From contig JALOOM010000019.1 in assembly GCA_025454395.1 (NCBI GenBank), forward strand, positions 1 to 49,694: a DNA stretch of 49,694 bases, read 5' to 3'. The translations under genes were made by a program, and so were the position numbers. Source of the DNA: Elainella sp. Prado103. Lineage in GTDB: Bacteria; Cyanobacteriota; Cyanobacteriia; Elainellales; Elainellaceae. Every line of letters begins with the position of its first letter. Within the stretch, counting starts at the first letter, position 1. The notes below the pieces were generated by a model. It saw only the letters and a list, made by a program, of their open reading frames with translations, made no database searches and had not been told where the DNA came from. Shown in pieces: positions 26,462-34,859 of this stretch.

Positions 26462-27952
26462 ATGGTGGCAGTAGAAACAACGGCAGGAACGCAAGCAAAA
26501 CCTGTGAATTGGCAGATGATCGCCCGTGAATTTGAGGCGATCGTAGAAGCCAAAAATGTCATTCAACGCAAAGAGGAATTACTGGTTTACGAATGTGATG
26601 GGTTAACCAGCTATCGCCAGCGTCCGGCCTTGGTGGTGTTGCCGCGCACCACTGAACAGGTCGCCGAGTTGGTCAAAATTTGCAACCGCTACGAAGTGCC
26701 CTTTATCGCCAGAGGGGCAGGTACCGGGTTGTCAGGCGGAGCCTTGCCGATCGAAAACTCTGTGTTGATTGGCACCGCCTTGATGAAGCAGATTTTAGAA
26801 GTCGATCTGGAAAATCAACGAGTCGTCGTTCAACCCGGTGTGATCAACAATTGGGTCACGCAAGCCGTCAGCGGAGCTGGCTTTTATTATGCGCCCGATC
26901 CCTCTAGCCAAATTATCTGCTCGATCGGCGGGAACGTGGCTGAAAACTCCGGTGGGGTACATTGCCTCAAGTATGGAGTCACCACCAACCATGTATTGGG
27001 TTTGAAGCTGGTGTTGCCCGATGGCTCGATCGTTGAGGTGGGTAGCAAAGTCCCTGAAATGCCAGGTTATGACTTAACGGGACTATTCGTGGGCTCAGAG
27101 GGCACCTTGGGCATTGCCACAGAAATTACCCTGCGTATCCTCAAAACCTCAGAGTCAATCCATGTGCTGCTAGCCGACTTCACAAGTGTGGAAGCCGCCG
27201 GGCAAGCTGTATCTGACATCATCAGTGCGGGCATCATTCCGGGGGGCATGGAAATGATGGATAACTTCAGCATCAACGCAGTCGAAAATGTGGTGGCCAC
27301 CAATTGCTACCCGCGCGATGCCGCCGCCATTCTTCTGATCGAGCTGGATGGATTGTCTGTAGAAGTGGAAACCAATAGCGATCGAGTCGCCACCATTTGT
27401 CGAAACAATGGGGCACGCAGCATCACGGTGGCAACCGATCCACAAGAGCGCCTCACCCTCTGGAAAGGTCGCAAAGCCGCCTTCGCGGCCATGGGTAAAA
27501 TTAGCCCCGACTATTACGTCCAGGATGGGGTGATTCCCCGCACCCAACTGCAATATGTGCTCCGGGAAATTGAAGCCCTTAGCCAACAGCACGGCTACCG
27601 AGTGGCCAATGTTTTTCATGCGGGCGATGGCAACCTACATCCCCTGATTTTGTTTGACAACGCAATTCCTGGCCAACTGGAAGAGGTAGAAGCCTTGGGG
27701 GGCGATATCCTCAAGCTATGCGTGGCGGTGGGGGGCAGTATTTCCGGCGAACATGGGATCGGAGCAGACAAACGCTGCTATATGCCAGAGATGTTCAGTG
27801 AAACCGATCTGGAAACCATGCTGTGGGTGCGGCAGGTGTGGAATCCCAAAGGGCTCGCCAATCCAGAAAAACTCTTTCCGACTCCTCGCACCTGTGGCGA
27901 ATCGGCCCGCACCCATCAAGCGATGCCTAATCCTGATGCCGAGGTGTTCTAA
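26462..27952 (+). CDS. glcD: Glycolate dehydrogenase/oxidase subunit GlcD (FAD-linked)
   Basis: FAD-dependent 2-hydroxyacid oxidoreductase. In cyanobacteria GlcD converts glycolate to glyoxylate in photorespiration. The 496-residue protein has the FAD_binding_4 (PCMH) domain (about 55-235), with the flavin phosphate loop RGAGTGLSGGALP, the ICSIGGNVAENSGG segment and LFVGSEGTLGIATE. The C-terminal FAD-oxidase_C domain (about 236-480) includes the VFHAGDGNLHPL metal/substrate motif and GGSISGEHGIGADKR. AAGGAG ten bases upstream of the ATG is a clear ribosome binding site. It follows the DUF4335 gene by 30 bp. D-lactate is an alternative substrate for close relatives. GlcE/GlcF-type partners are not in the window. 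Confidence 0.93.
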   Translation: MVAVETTAGTQAKPVNWQMIAREFEAIVEAKNVIQRKEELLVYECDGLTSYRQRPALVVLPRTTEQVAELVKICNRYEVPFIARGAGTGLSGGALPIENSVLIGTALMKQILEVDLENQRVVVQPGVINNWVTQAVSGAGFYYAPDPSSQIICSIGGNVAENSGGVHCLKYGVTTNHVLGLKLVLPDGSIVEVGSKVPEMPGYDLTGLFVGSEGTLGIATEITLRILKTSESIHVLLADFTSVEAAGQAVSDIISAGIIPGGMEMMDNFSINAVENVVATNCYPRDAAAILLIELDGLSVEVETNSDRVATICRNNGARSITVATDPQERLTLWKGRKAAFAAMGKISPDYYVQDGVIPRTQLQYVLREIEALSQQHGYRVANVFHAGDGNLHPLILFDNAIPGQLEEVEALGGDILKLCVAVGGSISGEHGIGADKRCYMPEMFSETDLETMLWVRQVWNPKGLANPEKLFPTPRTCGESARTHQAMPNPDAEVF

Positions 27953-27961
27953 TTGAGCGGT

Positions 27962-27981
27962 GGCAGTTCCCATGGACTGCC
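27962..27981. terminator. Hairpin between convergent glcD and DCC gene
   Basis: GGCAGT (27962-27967) pairs with ACTGCC (27976-27981), extended inside by T-G and C-G, with a 4-nt loop. There is no strong T run on either side, so it is at best a weak bidirectional terminator. Confidence 0.35.
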
Positions 27982-28029
27982 TTCAGCCTTTGGGTTGAGG
28001 ATATTCCCCGAACACTCAGTGTGGTTATC

Positions 28030-28491
28030 TTATCCGGCGTGTGGCGTGATCTCATCTGTGCTGAGTGGATCAATCTGGCAACGGCTAGTGTCGCAGGCTT
28101 GACGCTGAGCCACGATCGTTTCCAAGTCAGGTCTACCCGTCAGAGCCAGTCGTCGATCGGCCCACAGCCCATAGAGCGCGTCAGCTAAGGCACCTACGAT
28201 CGGCAATTGGGTGATCGCGTAAACCCAGCCTAGCCCCAGCACTTCATAAACGCGACGAAACACCGCCACATTTTTAATGATGCTGCCATCGGGCAACAGG
28301 GCATGGATCCGCCCCATAGCTGTGGCAAATTCTATGCCGCCGTGCTCCGCCGGATTGTAGTTGGGATCGGCAATATCAACAAAAGCCACCAGCCCCCGTC
28401 CCGCATCTCGTCGCCGCAGGAAATTCACTTCCCGCATACACAGGGGACATTCGCTGTCGTAGAGGAGTTTGATTTTCCAGTTGGGAGTCAT
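28030..28491 (-). CDS. DCC family thiol-disulfide oxidoreductase-like protein (DUF393)
   Basis: A short thioredoxin-fold-like protein of the DCC1/DUF393 family, named for its N-terminal D-x-x-C-x-x-C. Here this is LLYDSECPLCMREVNFLRRRD at residues 9-29, with both cysteines. The mid part (FVDIADPNYNPAEHG, MGRIHALLPDGSIIKNVAVFRRVYEVLGLGW) is typical. The C-terminal stretch has an unusual extra Cys pair (QACDTSRCQIDPLS). The physiological partner is unknown for the family; in some lineages it associates with membrane or photosynthetic proteins. 153 residues is normal. It is convergent with glcD and separated from the next minus-strand gene by an 86-bp gap. Confidence 0.85.
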   Translation of the reverse strand: MTPNWKIKLLYDSECPLCMREVNFLRRRDAGRGLVAFVDIADPNYNPAEHGGIEFATAMGRIHALLPDGSIIKNVAVFRRVYEVLGLGWVYAITQLPIVGALADALYGLWADRRLALTGRPDLETIVAQRQACDTSRCQIDPLSTDEITPHAG

Positions 28492-28577
28492 GGGTCATTA
28501 AGAGTAAATGAGTAACAAATCTTTAGATATCTTTATCTATCTTAATTGATCCCAGGAGAGAGCAGACCCATTCTGGC

Positions 28578-30320
28578 TCAGGGGCGTTGTGCCAACCATA
28601 GCCGGTTTTCAACTTCGGTAGGATCTGCTCGATCCTCGTAGATCACTGTAAGCTGATAGCCGCGTCGGGTCATAATGCGTTGCAATTGCTCCGTCGGGTT
28701 GAAGAGATAGATGGGATCAAAGCGTTTATCAATCTTGATTTGTCGCGGTTCCAGACTCAGTTGCAGTTTCACCGCTGGATCGAGCCAGGCACTAAAAGCC
28801 AGCGTATCGGTGACCGGGCCATCACTCAAAACGATCGGCTGATGGGTTTGGTTCGCCTGGTTAATGATGGCTGCCACTGGCGGATAGTAGCTGCTGCGGG
28901 GTAAGCTTTTATGCCACCAGACAACCGCGTTAGCACTGGCAACTCCGGCACTAACTCCAGCCGCGATCAAACCAATACCGATCGCTCTCACCAACTGTTG
29001 CCGCCAAGTTTTCGCCCAAACGGCCTGCATGGCAAACCAGTAGGCAAAGGCGATCTGGATGCCTAAAAAACAGGGAAATAAATAGCGAATGCGGAGAGAG
29101 CGTCGTCCACCCAATGCCAGATCGGGCAGGGCTAGAAACAAAAATGGCACCCCAACCAGCAGTAACACAAATAGCCAGGCTCGTTTGGGGGCGTGGCGAT
29201 AGAGGAAATAGAGTGCTCCAAAGGTGAGCAGCACGAGCAGCAGATTGGCAGCTCCCAATTCACGGCTCAAAAAGGCCAGGTTAAGGTTGAGTGCCCAGCG
29301 ATCGGTGATGTAATTAAACGACAAATTATCACTGAGCGATCGGGTAGACTCTTGCACTTTTTGCCAACTGTATGCCAACAGGATCAGCCAGGGGGTGAGG
29401 CTCAGGAGGGCAGCCGCAGCGGCGATCAGATAGGAGCGGAGATGCCGCCAGCGCGTTCTTCGAGCCCGGTGAGAAGCCTGATCTGGCTGAGTCACAGGAT
29501 CACCAGAGTGCTCGATCGGCTCGGTAACGGACCAACCCATGAGCCAAACATATAATCCCTGTGCAATGACGACTAAGCCAAACAACAATTGGGTATACAA
29601 TCCGGCTGCGATCGATAGTCCATAGCTCCACCAGCCGATCCAGTTTCGACCGCCTGTATGGGACATGCTTCGTAACAACAGGGCGCTGGATAGCACGATC
29701 CAGATCGAAAGCAGGCTATAGGGGCGGGCTTCCTGAGCATAGAGAAAATGGACTGGTGTAATTGCAACTAGCGCCGTCGCGATCCACCCTACTGTGGCAG
29801 ATCGGAAGAGCTCCCAGCAGAGCCAATACATACCAGGCAACACCAGCACACTCAAGATCGCGGTGAGTGCCCGCATGGTCGCGACAGAATGCCCCACGCT
29901 GCCCACCCAAGCTCTAGCCAGCAGAAAATAGAGCGGCGTATGTTCGGCGGTGCCAGTCAGGGCATTCCAGGTATCGTCCCAACCTCGCTCCGGACTGAGG
30001 CGCTGAAATTGCTGAAGTTGATCGGCTGTCACCACTTCGCCGGTAAAAATAGTTTCAATCAATTCAGTTTTGGTGTAGCCCAGGGTACGTAACGAGGAGT
30101 TGGCTTCATCGATCCAATAGACTTTTTGGTCAAGCTGATAGAACCGGACGAAAATTCCAAAGCCAATCAGCCCGATCGCCAAACACTTTAGCCAAGTTGG
30201 GGTCGATCGCCGCTCAATGAAAGTAGGAGGCGGGATCCTACTATTGGTATTGCTGGTGGTATTACTGGTATTACTGGTACTATCAGAGGCTGGATTGCGA
30301 AGCTGAGGCTCATTCTCCAT
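28578..30320 (-). CDS. GT-C membrane glycosyltransferase (family 39, ArnT/PMT-like)
   Basis: A polytopic membrane glycosyltransferase that would use a polyprenyl-phosphate sugar as donor. I place the start at the ATG giving MENEPQLRN (580 aa). The frame to 30395 adds a membrane-like stretch with no family counterpart. After a polar N-terminus and first membrane span, the GT-C acidic motif appears as VYWIDEANSSLRTLG in the first periplasmic loop. TPLYFLLARAWVGSVGHSVATMRALTA and YAQEARPYSLL are typical GT39 phrases. About ten more spans follow and a soluble C-terminal tail (from about 500). The acceptor is unknown: cell-envelope polysaccharide, lipid or protein. It is divergent from another GT-C-like gene across a 156-bp region. 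Confidence 0.85.
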   Translation of the reverse strand: MENEPQLRNPASDSTSNTSNTTSNTNSRIPPPTFIERRSTPTWLKCLAIGLIGFGIFVRFYQLDQKVYWIDEANSSLRTLGYTKTELIETIFTGEVVTADQLQQFQRLSPERGWDDTWNALTGTAEHTPLYFLLARAWVGSVGHSVATMRALTAILSVLVLPGMYWLCWELFRSATVGWIATALVAITPVHFLYAQEARPYSLLSIWIVLSSALLLRSMSHTGGRNWIGWWSYGLSIAAGLYTQLLFGLVVIAQGLYVWLMGWSVTEPIEHSGDPVTQPDQASHRARRTRWRHLRSYLIAAAAALLSLTPWLILLAYSWQKVQESTRSLSDNLSFNYITDRWALNLNLAFLSRELGAANLLLVLLTFGALYFLYRHAPKRAWLFVLLLVGVPFLFLALPDLALGGRRSLRIRYLFPCFLGIQIAFAYWFAMQAVWAKTWRQQLVRAIGIGLIAAGVSAGVASANAVVWWHKSLPRSSYYPPVAAIINQANQTHQPIVLSDGPVTDTLAFSAWLDPAVKLQLSLEPRQIKIDKRFDPIYLFNPTEQLQRIMTRRGYQLTVIYEDRADPTEVENRLWLAQRP

Positions 30321-30476
30321 GCGGGATAGCTCACTCCGGATGAGCAAAGCAAATAAAATCCACCAGAGTTTACAGGATTCCGGACTCCGGTGCAAAATAT
30401 CTCCGGGTCAGTGATCCACTAGAAGCGGTTTGTCCCATGCCGATTTCTCTTTTGTGCATCCCCCCAGTTTGCTCAC

Positions 30477-32192
30477 ATGTTGGCTCAACGACTTCACGCT
30501 GCCTTGTTTCCCAAATCCTTGCCTTTATCGCGCCAACAGTTGCCATTGTGGTTTGTGGGCAGCCTGCTCTTGGGCTTAGGGTATGGGGTATGGGGTATGG
30601 CTGCCGCTTGGGAAACCCAATATGCGATCCAGGATGATGCCCGACAGCACCTGTTCTGGATGCACCGGTTTTTCAATCCAGAGTTATTCCCCCATGACTT
30701 CATTGCCGATTATTTTCAATCCATCTCCCCCTGGGGATTCACCCAGTTTTATCGCCTGTTTGCTTGGGTTGGGGTGGATCCACTCTGGCTGAGTAAGTTT
30801 TTACCGATCGGGCTAGGGTTAGTGGCAACGGTGTATGGATTCGGGGTCAGCCTTCGGTTATTGCCAATACCCTGCACAGCTTTTTTGACCAGTCTGCTGC
30901 TCAATCAGGTGATTTGGTTCCATGATGACATAGCTTCTGCGGTACCTCGGGCTTTTATGGTACCCATCTTGTTGGCCTTTTTATATTACTTTCTGGGGCA
31001 AAAATTTCTGTTCTATGCAGCCACTATGGTGCTCGGTGGATTATTTTATCCCCATACTGTACTAATCTGTGGTGGCATCATCGGGTTTCATCTGCTCTGG
31101 CAACGTTATCACCATGTCTATAAACCGATCGCCCCAAAAGAATGGTTGTGCTATTTGGGATTCGCCATCGCCATTTTAGTGCTTTTACCCTATGGCTGGC
31201 TGGACTCTGCCTATGATCCAGTGATTGAAGCCACTGCGGCCCGGCAACTCCCCGATTTTGGATCAGAAGGGCGAACTCGTTTTTTTCTCAACGATCCTTG
31301 GCTATTTTGGTTATCGGGTAATCGCAGTGGTTTATTTCCTACCTTTACCCCTCCCATGCTGGGATTGGGCTTCCTGTTGCCCTTACTCCAGCAATTTCCT
31401 CACCGATTTCGGCTGGTGCAATCCCTCACGAACTGTCTAGCTATTTTACCCCAGATCGTTCTAACGGCATTGACTCTATTTTCGATTTCCCATGCGATCT
31501 TATTTCACCTCCACCTGCCCAGTCGATATACTGCCTATCCACTTCGCCTTACCCTGATCTTTGCCACAGCGATCGTCTTAACCTTACTGTTGGAGGCAGG
31601 TCTGCGGAGTTTGATGCGGCCAACCCGACTATCATGGCGGCTCACAAAATGGGGCACTGCCCTCAGTCTCAGCGGCATACTCATGTTTTACCCGTTCTAT
31701 GCCCCTGGCTTTCCCAATAATGGGATTGAGCGGGGTAAAGCGGAGAAGCTATACGAATACTTGCTGCAACAGCCCATCTCAGTGCGAGTCGCTTCTTTAT
31801 CAACCCTGGCTGATCAAATTCCTATTTTTGCGCAACGATCGGTATTGGTGTCCAGAGAATATGCTGTTCCGTACCACATCGGCTATGCGAATCCATTTCG
31901 GCAACGAGCTGAAGCCCTGCTCCGAGCCCAATATACGCACGATCGCCATGAGCTACAACAATTTCTGCAAACCTACCCGGTAGATTTCTGGCTGATCGAT
32001 ACAGACTCTTTCAACCCAGATCGCCTCTCCAAACAATGGATTCGCCAATATCCGGTTGCCCTGCGCCAAGCTCGATCGCACCTGCAACAAGGTGAACCGA
32101 TTGTGCAGCAGCGTAGCCGCCATTGCACTGTTTTACAGGAGCAAGATTGGCAATTACTCCGGGCAGATTGTCTGTTGCAGTTAGAACGGTGA
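30477..32192 (+). CDS. Polytopic membrane protein, probable GT-C-type glycosyltransferase
   Basis: A 571-residue protein with about ten hydrophobic spans and a soluble C-terminal segment (from about 415). I do not recognise a named family. The first loop carries an acidic pair in TQYAIQDDARQHLFWMHRFF, in the place where GT-C enzymes keep their catalytic Asp/Glu. The tail has VDFWLIDTDSF after a region with ISVRVASLSTLADQIP and VLVSREYAVPY, as in uncharacterised cyanobacterial sugar-transfer membrane proteins. The divergent GT39 gene supports a shared envelope-glycan theme, by inference. Its 3' end overlaps the convergent menC by 12 bp. Confidence 0.65.
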   Translation: MLAQRLHAALFPKSLPLSRQQLPLWFVGSLLLGLGYGVWGMAAAWETQYAIQDDARQHLFWMHRFFNPELFPHDFIADYFQSISPWGFTQFYRLFAWVGVDPLWLSKFLPIGLGLVATVYGFGVSLRLLPIPCTAFLTSLLLNQVIWFHDDIASAVPRAFMVPILLAFLYYFLGQKFLFYAATMVLGGLFYPHTVLICGGIIGFHLLWQRYHHVYKPIAPKEWLCYLGFAIAILVLLPYGWLDSAYDPVIEATAARQLPDFGSEGRTRFFLNDPWLFWLSGNRSGLFPTFTPPMLGLGFLLPLLQQFPHRFRLVQSLTNCLAILPQIVLTALTLFSISHAILFHLHLPSRYTAYPLRLTLIFATAIVLTLLLEAGLRSLMRPTRLSWRLTKWGTALSLSGILMFYPFYAPGFPNNGIERGKAEKLYEYLLQQPISVRVASLSTLADQIPIFAQRSVLVSREYAVPYHIGYANPFRQRAEALLRAQYTHDRHELQQFLQTYPVDFWLIDTDSFNPDRLSKQWIRQYPVALRQARSHLQQGEPIVQQRSRHCTVLQEQDWQLLRADCLLQLER

Positions 32193-33179
32193 AAGCCTTG
32201 ACAGAGGAGTTAGGGCTGAGCGCCAAAGTTCTGCCGCTCCCAACCGATCCCACCCATCCTGAAACCACTGATCGACCCCAAACCCGATCGCTCTGGTTGT
32301 TGGACAGGCCGGCATCAAATAATTGGTCACATACTGGCGGGCGATCACCGTTTCAAACACAGAAGACCAAACCAAATCGAGTGGATGGGTTTGGCAAAAA
32401 TTGCGGAGTTGTCCGGGCGATCCAGCGATCGGCGCTTTAATCACAAATACCCCCCGCCAACCCCGTTGATAGCAGTCTTGCAATTGGGCCACCGAAGTGA
32501 CTGATTCATCCAGGGCGATCGGAGTTTGGTAACGTTGACTGAGTTTTAGCATTGCCTCAAACTGCTGGGGCGGTAAGGGCTGCTCTAAAAACTCGATACC
32601 GTAGCCATCACAAACTTGTAGCCATCGACTAGCCTGCTGCCAAGTTAAGCCGCCATTGGCATCCAGCCGTAGTTTCGTGGTGGGCGATAACAAACTGATC
32701 AGTTCCGTAAACCAATCTAACTCTTGCTCGATCGGGGCAACTCCAATTTTCCACTTCAGCGTGTTCCCTGGCTGGGCACTAAACAGCAATGGACTATCCA
32801 GAGCCGCTCCTCCCGTCGGTAACAACAAGCTCATTGACCAGGAGATAGGCGGAGGTTGCTCGGTTTCTGAGGTATGAAGTTGCTCCCAAGCTGACTCAAA
32901 CCCAAAGCGGCAAGCGGGTAGATGAGCCGGAATCTGCTCGATCGTTTCTGCATCCAACCGTCCTGACCCAGCCTGAAACCAATCGGCACAAAACCTCAGC
33001 GCTTCCCTAAAACTTTCGCTGCCAAAGGACTCGATCGGGGCAATCTCTCCCCAGCTTTGGTTACCCAGAGAATCACTGAGCCGTAGCAGAATGCCCTGCC
33101 GCACCGACCATGCACCATGACGAGTAAGCAGCAGAGAACGAAACCGCCGAGTATAGGGACGAAACTCAAACTTCAGCAC
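32181..33179 (-). CDS. menC: o-Succinylbenzoate synthase
   Basis: An enolase-superfamily enzyme that dehydrates SHCHC to o-succinylbenzoate in the menaquinone/phylloquinone pathway; cyanobacteria need it for the photosystem I quinone. Catalytic residues appear in order: the first-strand Lys in LKWKIGV, metal ligands Asp in LRLDANGGL, Glu in EFLEQPLPP and Asp in IALDESV, and the second Lys in VFVIKAPIAGS. The N-terminal capping domain (GEIAPIESFG) is present. Length 332 is normal. It follows the DUF3318 gene by 41 bp on the same strand, perhaps co-transcribed. It overlaps the convergent membrane protein gene by 12 bp at the 3' end. Confidence 0.95.
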   Translation of the reverse strand: MLKFEFRPYTRRFRSLLLTRHGAWSVRQGILLRLSDSLGNQSWGEIAPIESFGSESFREALRFCADWFQAGSGRLDAETIEQIPAHLPACRFGFESAWEQLHTSETEQPPPISWSMSLLLPTGGAALDSPLLFSAQPGNTLKWKIGVAPIEQELDWFTELISLLSPTTKLRLDANGGLTWQQASRWLQVCDGYGIEFLEQPLPPQQFEAMLKLSQRYQTPIALDESVTSVAQLQDCYQRGWRGVFVIKAPIAGSPGQLRNFCQTHPLDLVWSSVFETVIARQYVTNYLMPACPTTRAIGFGVDQWFQDGWDRLGAAELWRSALTPLSRLSPF

Positions 33180-33220
33180 GGAAACTTCAGCATGGAAACT
33201 TCAGCCCGGAACGGTTGGCT

Positions 33221-33859
33221 TTACAGCTCTAGCCGATTGGCTTTAATTTGCTCTTTGGCTTTGGCGGCGCTTTTTTTCAGGGAGTCTAACCGAGACTCAT
33301 AGCGACGACGCTGCTTTTTCTTGGGCGATTGTTCGATCATCACCTTGAGGGCACTTCCCAGACTCTTGTAGGCATTGGGCAAAGTATAGCCAAACCGGGT
33401 GGCTAAGCTGATCGCCTTCTCGTCTGCTTCGATCGCTTCCCGCAAGGTTTTTTCCGGGTTATTGCGTTGATAGAGCCGCCAGCCTGACACACTACAGAGC
33501 ACCAAAGCCAACATGAGCAACAACCCATCTTGAACCCACAGTTCACCAACAGCTCCCCCTAAGCCGATCGCCAAGGCTGCCATTTCCCAACCATCACGGG
33601 GGATCGTATCATTCTGAATCCGTCCGACCTCATGCCAAAACAGCAGGTTACGCTGATCGAGGGCGAGCTGATCCCACTTGGCCAAATCCACCTGAATTTC
33701 TACCTCATCGCGGCCGATCTCTTCTGAGGTAATCAGCGGTGGATTAACGGCTGTGGATGCTTCGATCGTCACCCAGCTTTTAAGCTCAGGCGGTAGCAGA
33801 CTCTTCAAGCGCCGGAGTTCACTTAGGTCAGCACGAGCAGTAGTGGCGTATGAGGTCAT
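33221..33859 (-). CDS. DUF3318 family membrane-associated protein
   Basis: A cyanobacterial protein of unknown function, DUF3318. The 212-residue product begins with ARADLSELRRLKSLLPPELKSWVTIE, followed by LALDQRNLLFWHEVGRIQND. The His-Glu in LFWHEVG recalls a degenerate HExxx metallopeptidase helix but lacks the full HExxH. Two hydrophobic segments (MAALAIGLGGAVGELWVQDGLLLMLALVLCSVSGW, about 93-127) insert into the membrane. The tail is basic and helical (PKKKQRRRYESRLDSLKKSAAKAKEQIK). It lies 41 bp upstream of menC on the same strand and is followed on its 5' side by the 1-kb repeat-bearing spacer. Confidence 0.85.
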   Translation of the reverse strand: MTSYATTARADLSELRRLKSLLPPELKSWVTIEASTAVNPPLITSEEIGRDEVEIQVDLAKWDQLALDQRNLLFWHEVGRIQNDTIPRDGWEMAALAIGLGGAVGELWVQDGLLLMLALVLCSVSGWRLYQRNNPEKTLREAIEADEKAISLATRFGYTLPNAYKSLGSALKVMIEQSPKKKQRRRYESRLDSLKKSAAKAKEQIKANRLEL

Positions 33860-34090
33860 GGAATTTATCCTACAGACTCAAAAATCAAAAACGATAGCGA
33901 GACTTGTCTCTGGAGTATAGCGAGGTTTTGCATCCGGAGAAACGGTTCTCCCCTTATCTTTTTATCTTAGCGGCTGTGCTTCCAAGTTCGCCGACTTCGA
34001 CACCATCAAGTTGACTGGCTCGAATTTTCTCCTTTTAGAGGCGTATCTCTGAAGGGTCATCCACCGAACGATCGTTATTCAAATATTATC

Positions 34091-34150
34091 CCAGTATTAC
34101 TGTCACTCCAGTATTACTGTCACTCCAGTATTACTGTCACCCCAGTATTA
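34091..34150. repeat. 17-bp tandem repeat (CCAGTATTACTGTCACT, about 3.5 copies)
   Basis: Copies start at 34091, 34108 and 34125 (last base C), with a partial copy CCAGTATTA at 34142. Confidence 0.93.
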
Positions 34151-34195
34151 TCCAATCAGAAATAGCTGTAGCTGAGTCGTCTTTAGTCGAGCCGT

Positions 34196-34387
34196 CTTTA
34201 GCCCCTGATTGACTGACAAAACTCAAACTGCCCGCTGCTGCGCAGAAGCAAGCTACACCCCAACCCCTCGCCCGCTCTGGGAGAAGAGCTTTCGAACTAG
34301 GATTTGATTGGAAGTCTCTTTGCTCCTAGTGGGAGCAGGGATTGAGGGATGAGGGGAAAAGATTGGTCAGTCAATCAGCTTTAGCCC
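34196..34387. mobile_element. MITE-like element (34205-34378) with 13-bp TIRs and 9-bp target duplication
   Basis: CTGATTGACTGAC at 34205-34217 is the exact reverse complement of GTCAGTCAATCAG at 34366-34378. Allowing two mismatches the arms extend to 19 bp. Directly outside, CTTTAGCCC at 34196-34204 is repeated exactly and in the same orientation at 34379-34387. Inverted ends flanked by a direct repeat are the signature of transposition. The 174-bp interior has no gene. It contains a second, imperfect inverted pair of C-rich/G-rich segments (about 34257-34275 and 34338-34356), of the kind common in dispersed cyanobacterial intergenic repeats. It is non-autonomous; no matching transposase is in the window. 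Confidence 0.85.
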
Positions 34388-34859
34388 TGAGTTTACCCGA
34401 TCGTTAATTCGCAAGTTGCTTAACTTGAAACTCTTCTAAAATCACTCCGAAAAAATACTGTAAACCTTTCTATTTCTAATTACTTCTGATCCTTTGAGAA
34501 GTAATTCTACGGTTACACTCGCCCAATCTATTTATCTCAACTTTATCCAATCTTTGCTTTTCAAAAAAATTCAAAAATTACCTCAAAAAAGTTGCGATCA
34601 TGCATTTTTTATCCGGAGCATGTTGCAAATGATCGGAACAGTAAAAAGAATTCAACGCTACAGTTCCAACTCGCAAGTTAGTTCTAGGAACATTACCTTG
34701 TCTTAACCTCGATCGTCAATGCATTTGCCTTGGAAGATGTGGTGAGTTGTCATAGGCTGAGTTGCAGCTACTGTGGCGTGGTTCAACGCTTTTGCGGTGT
34801 CGTTGAATGGCAGCGACACTGGCTGATTGAGAAAATGTGAACATTAAGGAGTAACTGAC

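Larger units (their letters stand above)
33860..34859. other. 1-kb non-coding spacer with repeats and a mobile element
   Basis: It contains a 17-bp tandem repeat (34091-34150), the MITE-like element (34205-34378) and the leader of the RTX gene. The 70-aa frame at 34494-34706 has no credible start signal or protein-like composition. No RNA gene is recognised. Confidence 0.65.

Noticed and set aside
27962-27981. Strong terminator for glcD
   Set aside because: The stem is good but no T run follows on either strand, so it is reported only as a weak hairpin.
32123-32440. 105-aa frame across the 3' overlap of the membrane gene and menC
   Set aside because: It is antisense to menC and lacks any start signal; both real genes are well supported.
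33221-33859. DUF3318 as a metallopeptidase (HE in LFWHEVG)
   Set aside because: The HExxH second His and any third ligand are absent, so a zinc protease is not supported.
34494-34706. 70-aa frame upstream of the RTX gene
   Set aside because: No ribosome binding site, unremarkable composition, and it lies in AT-rich leader sequence.
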